Positions 5,669 to 11,564 of a stretch of 11,564 bases of DNA are shown one piece after another; within the stretch, counting starts at the first letter, position 1; each line of letters begins with the position of its first letter. The DNA is taken from NCBI GenBank assembly GCA_024681175.1, contig JAILBI010000075.1, positions 1 to 11,564 of the forward strand, in the 5' to 3' direction. Under the pieces are notes generated by a model that saw nothing but the letters and a program-made list of their open reading frames with translations, was not told where the DNA came from and searched no databases. Origin of the DNA: Acholeplasmatales bacterium. GTDB taxonomy: Bacteria; Bacillota_I; Bacilli_A; Acholeplasmatales; Anaeroplasmataceae. The translations under genes were made by a program, and so were the position numbers.

Positions 5669-5747
5669 AAGAAAAAAATAGAATTATATAGAAATTTTAT
5701 ATATATCATAATAATTATAAAATAATTATGAAAATCTCTTTCATTTA

Positions 5748-5776
5748 TTGAGAAAAAATAAGAATTATGATATTAT
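5748..5776 (+). promoter_or_regulatory. Predicted promoter of the parE-parC operon
   Basis: TTGAGA (5748-5753), a 17-bp spacer and the extended -10 TG-A-TATTAT (TG 5768-5769, hexamer 5771-5776) match sigma-A promoters well. The start would be near 5783, about 21 nt before the chosen parE start. The rest of the 184-bp plsY/parE gap is low-complexity A/T, including ATAATTAT at 5711-5718 and 5722-5729. Confidence 0.6.
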
Positions 5777-5791
5777 AAATTTTGGTATTTT

Positions 5792-5797
5792 GAGGTG
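5792..5797 (+). promoter_or_regulatory. Ribosome binding site that decides the parE start
   Basis: GAGGTG at 5792-5797 is the only good ribosome binding site here. It overlaps the upstream in-frame GTG (5795) and stands 6 nt before the second in-frame GTG (5804), so the second is the likely start. Confidence 0.7.
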
Positions 5798-5803
5798 AAA
5801 AAA

Positions 5804-7735
5804 GTGGCAAAACAAGCGTATGGTGACGAGTCGATTCAAGTCCTACAGGGTCTTGAACACGTAAGAAAACGTCCAGGTATGTACATCGGTTCAACTGATG
5901 AACGTGGTCTTCATCATCTTGTATGGGAGATTGTAGATAACTCTATTGATGAAGCAATAGCTGGATATGGAAGAGAAATTGATGTAACAATCAATGAAGA
6001 TAATTCAATTACTGTACAAGATAATGGTCGTGGTGTACCATGTGGTATGCATCACACTGGTAAAAACACTATGGAAATCATTTATACTGAATTAAATGCC
6101 GGTGGTAAATTTGGTGGTGAAGATTCAGGTTATAAAATTTCAGGTGGTCTACATGGTGTAGGTGCTTCTGTATGTAATGCATTATCTTCTTGGATGAAGG
6201 TACAATCTTACCGTGAAGGTAAAATTCATGAAATTATTTTCAAAAATGGTGGTAAGGATGTATCTAAGGTAAGCATAGTTGGAGATACAAGAAGAACTGG
6301 TACAACAGTAACATTTAAACCAGATCCTGAGATTTTTACAACTACTGTTTATAACTATGACACAATAAAAACAAGAATTAGAGAATCTGCCTTTTTAATT
6401 AAAGGTTTAAAGATGGTCTTAAGAGATTTAAGATCAGGTAAAAAAGAAGAATTCTTATTTGAAAAAGGTATATCTGAATATGTATCATTCTTAAATACAG
6501 GAAAAACAGTTTTACATAATCCTGTATATTTTACTGGTGATTATGAATTACCTGATATGGATGATGTAAAAATTGAAGTTGAAATTGCATTACAATTTAC
6601 AACATCATATTCAGAAAATATTATTTCATTTGTTAATAATGTTAAAACAACTGATGGTGGTACACATGTAACTGGTTTTAAAACCGCACTTACACAGGTA
6701 TTCAATGAATATGGTCATAAAATGAAGCTTTTAAAAGATAATTTTGATCTTGATGGCTCAGATATAAGATCAGGCCTAACTGCGGTAGTATCAGTTAGAG
6801 TTGGTGAAAAAATTTTGGAATTTGAAGGCCAAACAAAAGGTAAGCTTGGTACTCCTGCAGCAAAGCAAGCAGTAGCTTCAATTATTTCTGATAAGCTAGG
6901 ATTCTATTTAGTTGAAAACAAAGATTTATCAGAACAAATTATTGCTAAAGCAATAAAGGAAGCTATTGGTAGAGAAGAAGCAAGAAAAGCAAGAGAAAAA
7001 GCAAGATTACAAAAGAAAGATAAAGCTGAAAGAAATATATCTGAAAAGCTTGCACCTACATCAGAAAAAAATAAAGAAATTAATGAGCTTTATTTAGTAG
7101 AGGGTGATTCAGCCGGTGGTTCAGCTAAGCAAGGAAGAGATAGACGCTTCCAAGCTATCTTACCTTTAAGAGGTAAAGTATTAAATACTCAAAGAGCTAA
7201 TACTGAAGCTGCATTAGATAATGAAGAAATCAATACTATGATCTACACAATTGGTGCTGATTATGGTGAAAAATTTGATTTAAAGAAAGCTAATTATAAA
7301 AAGATTATTATCATGACCGATGCCGATGATGATGGTTGTCATATTCAAGTATTATTATTAACTTTCTTCTTTAGATATATGCGTCCTTTAGTTGAGGATG
7401 GAAGAATATATCTTGCAAAGCCACCTCTATTTAAAATTACAAAACGTGGCAAAACTGAAGAGATTGTTTATGCATGGACTGTTGAAGAAAAAGATAAAAT
7501 TTTAGCTTCATGCAAGGGTCCAACTCTTTTACAAAGATACAAAGGATTAGGTGAAATGAATCCTGAACAGCTTTGGGAAACAACAATGAATCCTGAAACA
7601 AGAAGCCTTGTTAAGGTATCTGTAGAGGATTTAGGTGATGCTGAAAATCAAATTGAAACATTAATGGGTAATGATGCAAACCGTCGTCGTGAATGGCTTG
7701 AAAATCATGTCACATTTACATTAGAGGAGGAATAA
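5804..7735 (+). CDS. parE: DNA topoisomerase IV subunit B
   Basis: ParE is the ATPase subunit of topoisomerase IV, which with ParC unlinks daughter chromosomes. From the GTG at 5804 the protein has 643 residues; a GTG at 5795 would add three but would overlap the ribosome binding site. The N-terminus VLQGLEHVRKRPGMYIGS is typical. The GHKL ATPase motifs are EIVDNSIDEA (Glu42, Asn46), DNGRGVP (from 73) and GGLHGVG (114-120). The Toprim domain has EGDSAGG (Glu433 on) and TDADDDG with metal ligands Asp506, Asp508 and Asp510, followed by CHIQVLLLTFFFRYM, which resembles Gram-positive ParE more than GyrB. QRYKGLGEMNPEQLW near the end completes the type IIA pattern. Cys directly after DDDG replaces the common Ala. 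The gene ends 1 nt before parC, whose ribosome binding site lies inside its last codons. Confidence 0.95.
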   Translation: MAKQAYGDESIQVLQGLEHVRKRPGMYIGSTDERGLHHLVWEIVDNSIDEAIAGYGREIDVTINEDNSITVQDNGRGVPCGMHHTGKNTMEIIYTELNAGGKFGGEDSGYKISGGLHGVGASVCNALSSWMKVQSYREGKIHEIIFKNGGKDVSKVSIVGDTRRTGTTVTFKPDPEIFTTTVYNYDTIKTRIRESAFLIKGLKMVLRDLRSGKKEEFLFEKGISEYVSFLNTGKTVLHNPVYFTGDYELPDMDDVKIEVEIALQFTTSYSENIISFVNNVKTTDGGTHVTGFKTALTQVFNEYGHKMKLLKDNFDLDGSDIRSGLTAVVSVRVGEKILEFEGQTKGKLGTPAAKQAVASIISDKLGFYLVENKDLSEQIIAKAIKEAIGREEARKAREKARLQKKDKAERNISEKLAPTSEKNKEINELYLVEGDSAGGSAKQGRDRRFQAILPLRGKVLNTQRANTEAALDNEEINTMIYTIGADYGEKFDLKKANYKKIIIMTDADDDGCHIQVLLLTFFFRYMRPLVEDGRIYLAKPPLFKITKRGKTEEIVYAWTVEEKDKILASCKGPTLLQRYKGLGEMNPEQLWETTMNPETRSLVKVSVEDLGDAENQIETLMGNDANRRREWLENHVTFTLEEE

Positions 7736-7736
7736 T

Positions 7737-10466
7737 ATGGCTAAAGAATTACCATTATCAAAACGCCTCGATGTGTTTTTAAATGAAAAATTTGATAATT
7801 TAAGATTAGAAGAAGCTTTAGGAGATAGATTTGGACGTTATTCTAAATATATTATTCAGGAACGTGCAATTCCCGATGTAAGAGATGGCTTAAAGCCAGT
7901 TCAAAGAAGAATTTTATATGGTATGAACGCTATGAAGGTATTTTCAACTGCCCCATATAAAAAATCTGCAAGAATTGTCGGTGAAGTAATGGGTAAATAT
8001 CACCCACATGGTGATTCATCTATTTATGAAGCATTAGTTCGTATGAGTCAATCATGGAAAATGGAAATTCCACTTATTGATATGCATGGTAACAATGGTT
8101 CAATAGATGGTGATGGTCCAGCCGCTTCACGTTATACAGAAACAAGATTATCTAAATATGCTGATTATTTATTATCAGATATAGATAAAAATACAGTTCC
8201 ATTTGTACCAAACTATGATGATGAAGAAATAGAACCAACTGTATTACCAGCTAAGTTCCCTAACTTACTTGTAAATGGCTCTATGGGTATTTCATCTGGT
8301 TATGCTACATATATTCCAACACATAATATAAATGAAGTTTTAAATGCAACAATTGCCTTAATTGATAATCCTAATTTATCAGTTGATGAATTACTTGAAA
8401 TCTTACCAGGACCTGATTTTCCAACAGGTGGTATCGTTCAAGGTAAGGATAAAATTAGAGAAGCATTTCTAACTGGCTCAGGAGCTGTAGTAGTAAAGAG
8501 TAAATATCATATTGAAGAAGCTAAGGATGGCTCTAAAAAGATTATCATTGATGAAATTCCATATGATACTGTTAAAAGTAAAACAGTTGCAAAAATGGAG
8601 CAATTAAGAATCGATGGTAAGGTACCTGATGTAATTGAGGTTAGAGATGAATCAGGTCGTGAAGGATTACGTATTTCAATTGATCTTAAAAAGAATGCAA
8701 ATGTAGATGCAATCTTAGCATTCTATTTCAAGAATACAGAGCTTCAAATTAATTGTAACTACAATATGGTTTCTATCTGTGATAGAAAGCCAATGAAGCT
8801 TGGTGTAATACCTATTTTAAATGCTTATATTAATCACGAAAAAGAAGTTATCACTAATAGAACTAATTATTTATTAATTAAAGCTAATAAACGATTAATC
8901 ATTGTTGATGGCTTATTAAAGATGATTGATGTAGTTGATGAAGTAATTAAAATCATCAGAAAAAGTGAAAATAAACAAGATTCTATCGACAATTTAGTTA
9001 AAGCTTTCCAATTCCTACCAGAACAAGCTGAAGCTATTGTAATGATGCGTTTATATTCATTATCTCATCAGGATATTGATGCACTTAATAATGAAAAAAT
9101 TACTTTAAATAAAAACATTGAAGAATATAATAAGATTTTATCAAGTGAAAAAGAATTACTTAAGGTAATTAAAAATGAACTTAAGGAAGTAAATAAAGCT
9201 CTTGATGTACCAAGAAAAACTGTCATTGAGGATGAGGTTACAAATCTTAAAATTAATGAAGAGGATCTTGTTACTAAGGAACAAACAATTGTTGCAGTAT
9301 CAAGAGATGGTTATGTAAAAAGAACAAGCTTAAAATCATTTAATGCTTCTAAAACAAATGGTTTAAAGGAAAATGATGCCCAAGTATTCTTACATGAACA
9401 AAATACACTAGATACCATTTTATTATTTACTAACCTAGGTAATTATGTTTATTTACCAGTTTATAAAATTCCTGAAATGAAATTTAAAGAAATTGGTGAA
9501 TATATTTCAACATTAATTAAAATTACTCCAGGTGAAAAGATTATATCTGTTCATGCAATATCTTCATTTAATGAACCAAAAACATTTGTTTTATTATCTA
9601 AGAAGGGTAACATAAAACAAACATCATTAAAGGAATTTGAAGTATCAAGATACACTAAAGAAATTAGATGTATGAGATTATCTGATGATGAGCTTGTTTC
9701 AACAGATTTAATTAAAGATCCACTTGAGGTATTAATCTTCACTAAGGATGGTGAAGCACTACGTTTCCGTGCTACAGATTTTCAAATTACATCAACATCA
9801 TCAGGTGGTGTAAAGGGTATTAATCTTAAAAATGGCGACCAAGCAGTATCAGTTATTTATGCAAATAAGAATGATGATTTCTTAATTTTCACAAATAAAG
9901 ATACTGTTAAGAGAATGAAGGTTGAAGATATTATTTTAACTAAGAGATCAAGAGCTGGCTCTAGAGTTATTCCTAAGAATAAAACAAATCCAAATGTATT
10001 AATTGATGTAGAAAAATTAACTCCAAATCAATATAAAGAAAATAAGGTTGTTCATTTAGTATATAGAAATGGCTCTTTAGATTTAAATGCATTTGATTTT
10101 AAATATTCAGATCCTCAAATTGGTAAACAAATATCTTCTAATGGCCTTAAAAAAGGCTGTTATATCTTCGTTGATGATCCAGACAAGGAAGATGCACCTG
10201 TTTCACCAGAATATTTAATAGAAGCCCCAAAAAGCATCTTTAACGACGACTTTGGTATGGAAGAGGAAAAGCCAATCCCAGTAGATAATAGTAATGATAA
10301 TATTTTTGATGATTTAGAAAAAATATTACAATACGAAAATGAAAAGAAAAACAACAATAATAACATCAATAATCCATCTCCATTAAAGGCTGAAGAGGAA
10401 AAGGATGTTAAAGAGGAAAAGAAAATTCCATACAAAAAAATATCATTATTTGATGATGAAGAATAA
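7737..10466 (+). CDS. parC: DNA topoisomerase IV subunit A
   Basis: ParC cuts and rejoins DNA in topoisomerase IV. The 909-residue protein has the breakage-reunion domain with YHPHGDSSIYEALVRMSQ, and the active-site tyrosine is Tyr133 in ASRYTE. Ser94 and Glu98 correspond to the Ser80/Glu84 quinolone hot spots of S. aureus ParC and are wild type. A coiled-coil-type segment around 450-490 precedes a C-terminal beta-pinwheel from about 517, with repeated blades such as TNLGNYVYLPV, SKKGNIKQTS, TKDGEALRFR and TNKDTVKRMK. The GyrA-box (QRRGGxG) is absent, which supports ParC over GyrA. B. subtilis ParC is about 800 residues; the surplus is an acidic and Asn-rich tail from about 830, with SIFNDDF, NIFDDLE and SLFDDEE. 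The start follows AGAGGAGG (7723-7730) by 6 nt and parE by 1 nt, indicating coupled translation. Confidence 0.95.
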   Translation: MAKELPLSKRLDVFLNEKFDNLRLEEALGDRFGRYSKYIIQERAIPDVRDGLKPVQRRILYGMNAMKVFSTAPYKKSARIVGEVMGKYHPHGDSSIYEALVRMSQSWKMEIPLIDMHGNNGSIDGDGPAASRYTETRLSKYADYLLSDIDKNTVPFVPNYDDEEIEPTVLPAKFPNLLVNGSMGISSGYATYIPTHNINEVLNATIALIDNPNLSVDELLEILPGPDFPTGGIVQGKDKIREAFLTGSGAVVVKSKYHIEEAKDGSKKIIIDEIPYDTVKSKTVAKMEQLRIDGKVPDVIEVRDESGREGLRISIDLKKNANVDAILAFYFKNTELQINCNYNMVSICDRKPMKLGVIPILNAYINHEKEVITNRTNYLLIKANKRLIIVDGLLKMIDVVDEVIKIIRKSENKQDSIDNLVKAFQFLPEQAEAIVMMRLYSLSHQDIDALNNEKITLNKNIEEYNKILSSEKELLKVIKNELKEVNKALDVPRKTVIEDEVTNLKINEEDLVTKEQTIVAVSRDGYVKRTSLKSFNASKTNGLKENDAQVFLHEQNTLDTILLFTNLGNYVYLPVYKIPEMKFKEIGEYISTLIKITPGEKIISVHAISSFNEPKTFVLLSKKGNIKQTSLKEFEVSRYTKEIRCMRLSDDELVSTDLIKDPLEVLIFTKDGEALRFRATDFQITSTSSGGVKGINLKNGDQAVSVIYANKNDDFLIFTNKDTVKRMKVEDIILTKRSRAGSRVIPKNKTNPNVLIDVEKLTPNQYKENKVVHLVYRNGSLDLNAFDFKYSDPQIGKQISSNGLKKGCYIFVDDPDKEDAPVSPEYLIEAPKSIFNDDFGMEEEKPIPVDNSNDNIFDDLEKILQYENEKKNNNNNINNPSPLKAEEEKDVKEEKKIPYKKISLFDDEE

Positions 10467-10468
10467 AG

Positions 10469-10498
10469 AATAATGCAGGAGAAATATCCTGCATTATT
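10469..10498 (+). terminator. Rho-independent terminator of the parE-parC operon
   Basis: A 12-bp perfect stem AATAATGCAGGA / TCCTGCATTATT (10469-10480 with 10487-10498) has a GAAATA loop and runs into six T (10497-10502). It starts 3 bp after the parC stop. Confidence 0.9.
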
Positions 10499-10526
10499 TT
10501 TTAATTTTATACATTTATCCATTTAC

Positions 10527-10555
10527 TTGAATTTATTATCATTTTTCTATATAAT
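10527..10555 (+). promoter_or_regulatory. Predicted promoter of the acidic S24/S26-like gene
   Basis: TTGAAT (10527-10532), a 17-bp spacer and a perfect TATAAT (10550-10555) form a strong sigma-A promoter just after the parC terminator. The start near 10562 leaves a leader of about 17 nt. Confidence 0.65.
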
Positions 10556-10578
10556 TAAAAATAATGAATGGGTGAAGT

Positions 10579-11564
10579 ATGGACAACTTAGAGAAAGATC
10601 TTAATAATGATATTATTAATGATGAAAATGAAACAACTGAAGAAGAAAAAACAGAACAACCTTTAGAAGATAATTCTAATTTAGAAGCTAACGAAGAAAA
10701 TTCTGATGAATCTAACGAGCTTAAAGATGATAGTGAAATAATATCTATTGATGATGTTATTAGAAATTTATCTAAAAAAGCTGATGAGGAAGAAACATCT
10801 GAAAGTGAAAACGAAGGTGATGAAGAATCATTAGATATCACTGTCGATAACGTTGATAAAATTGAAGTTGATGACGTTATGGAAAGTGAAGATGAGGATA
10901 GAAAAAAGCAGGAAGAATTAGCTAAACAAGAGGAAGAGGATGAGGATAGATATGATCCTAATGCCTTACCTACTGTTTTATCTAGAATTGAAGCAGGCTT
11001 AATTGGTACTTTACGTTTAAAGGATAATATTAATGCCCCCATCTTTAGAAAAGGTGATTTTATTCACTTTACACAATCAAATAGAATAGAGAAAAAAGAC
11101 TTTATTTTATATGTTGTAAAGGGTGAATATTTCATTCGTAGAGTCATTCGTTTTGATGGTCTTGATATTTATGTTGCAGGTGATAGTGAAAAAGAATATC
11201 ATATTGTACATAAAGAAGATATAATAGCTAAAGCTATTGGAAGACAAAGAAAAAAGAAATATTTATCTTTAGCTTTAAATCCAAAGCATAAATTATATAC
11301 ATTTGGTAAAGTTAATTTAGCTTATTTTAGATTAAAAAATCGTGTTACTTCATATGATAATGATGTATCTAATCAAGCATTTGAAGCAGCTATGGAGCAA
11401 ACTCAAGCAAATGTACAGCTTGAAAATGTTAATAAACCAGAATACGATACAACAGGTATCGACCTTGATACAGATTTACAATCATTCCTTGATCCAGATG
11501 AACTTGTTCGTCAATTAAATGAAGCAAATCGTCAACAAGCTCAACAGGCTGAACCTATTGAAGA
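10579..11564 (+). CDS. Acidic protein with a degenerate signal-peptidase-like (S24/S26) domain, 3' end outside window
   Basis: The frame is open from ATG 10579 (ribosome binding site GGGTGA 10570-10575) to the window end: 328 complete codons. Residues 1-126 are extremely acidic and probably disordered, with related short motifs ISIDDVI (55-61), ITVDNVD (87-93) and IEVDDVM (95-101). Residues about 150-220 follow the order of a LexA/signal-peptidase fold: APIFRKGDFIHF (153-164) aligns with the 'S-M-x-P-T-L-x-x-G-D' box, FIRRVI (185-190) with the 'Y-x-K-R-V-I' box, and AGDS (200-203) with the GDN box. The nucleophile position is Ile151 and the general-base Lys position is Arg187, so it should not be a protease. 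There is no signal peptide or membrane segment, so it is probably cytoplasmic. The following part (KYLSLALNPKHKLY onward) is unfamiliar and ends Gln-rich. Fold assignment is by motif reading and is moderate; function is unknown. Confidence 0.7.
   Translation, partial: MDNLEKDLNNDIINDENETTEEEKTEQPLEDNSNLEANEENSDESNELKDDSEIISIDDVIRNLSKKADEEETSESENEGDEESLDITVDNVDKIEVDDVMESEDEDRKKQEELAKQEEEDEDRYDPNALPTVLSRIEAGLIGTLRLKDNINAPIFRKGDFIHFTQSNRIEKKDFILYVVKGEYFIRRVIRFDGLDIYVAGDSEKEYHIVHKEDIIAKAIGRQRKKKYLSLALNPKHKLYTFGKVNLAYFRLKNRVTSYDNDVSNQAFEAAMEQTQANVQLENVNKPEYDTTGIDLDTDLQSFLDPDELVRQLNEANRQQAQQAEPIE

Noticed and set aside
5706..5732. Near-palindromic AT-rich stretch between plsY and parE
   Set aside because: It consists of repeated ATAATTAT in low-complexity A/T DNA with mismatches just outside; this is expected by chance.
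5804..10466. gyrB-gyrA instead of parE-parC
   Set aside because: The A subunit lacks a GyrA-box, the B subunit has the ParE-like HIQVLLLTFF segment, and plsY lies divergent as in other parE-parC loci.
10515..10523. DnaA-box-like TTATCCATT after parC
   Set aside because: It matches TTATCCACA at only 7 of 9 positions, has no companion boxes, and nothing else suggests an origin.
10539..11042. Minus-strand Ser-rich open frame opposite the acidic gene, and a similar one at 10160-10522
   Set aside because: The Ser runs are the antisense reading of GAA/GAT-rich codons in the sense genes; one also crosses a strong terminator. No start signals were seen.
1..11564. Mycoplasma-type genetic code (TGA as Trp)
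   Set aside because: All tryptophans in recognised proteins are TGG and no frame contains an internal TGA.

Overview
The window reads as chromosomal DNA from a very AT-rich, low-GC Gram-positive bacterium of the Bacilli / Mollicutes-relative kind (for example an uncultured gut lineage near Erysipelotrichales, Acholeplasma or RF39). The reasons are A/T-dominated third codon positions, AGA as the main arginine codon, GAGG/AAGGAG ribosome binding sites, a UPF0154 (YneF) protein, and plsY divergent from a parE-parC operon. PlsY, ParE, ParC and YneF also lie near one another in Bacillus subtilis. Tryptophan is written TGG and no reading frame uses TGA internally, so the standard bacterial code applies, not the Mycoplasma/Spiroplasma code. 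The exact taxon is an inference.

Layout. 1-347: C-terminal end of a RadC/JAB-domain protein. 396-1325: DUF368 membrane protein (PopT type, undecaprenyl-phosphate translocase family). 1423-3764: an EF-G paralogue with an altered GTPase centre, coupled through a TAATG overlap to a small two-helix membrane protein. A bidirectional terminator separates these from yneF (minus strand). A divergent intergenic region holding a 9+1+9 palindrome leads to a 56-residue 2[4Fe-4S] ferredoxin with its own terminator. Directly after it is a 5'-truncated Rpn-type (PD-(D/E)XK) gene with an expanded heptad repeat. A second bidirectional terminator separates that from plsY (minus). plsY is divergent from parE-parC, the two subunits of topoisomerase IV, and a strong terminator closes that operon. 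The window ends inside a gene for a very acidic protein with a signal-peptidase-like (S24/S26) fold that lacks the catalytic residues.

How the genes relate. Most of the window is housekeeping: chromosome decatenation (ParE/ParC), phospholipid synthesis (PlsY), lipid-carrier recycling (DUF368) and electron transfer (ferredoxin). The most interesting part is the EF-G paralogue. Its G3 histidine is replaced by serine, its translocation domains look intact, it has a near-consensus catabolite-response (cre-like) element over its promoter, and an 18-nt imperfect inverted repeat flanks that promoter and includes its ribosome binding site. This suggests a nutrient-regulated, hydrolysis-impaired alternative translocase, similar in logic to Bacteroides EF-G2, but it is a hypothesis. 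Other points worth checking are the catalytically dead signal-peptidase-like protein, the unusual ParC tail, the Rpn remnant and the uniformly short 5' leaders. There is no gene-free stretch over 300 bases, and I saw no tRNA, rRNA, CRISPR array or intact mobile element.
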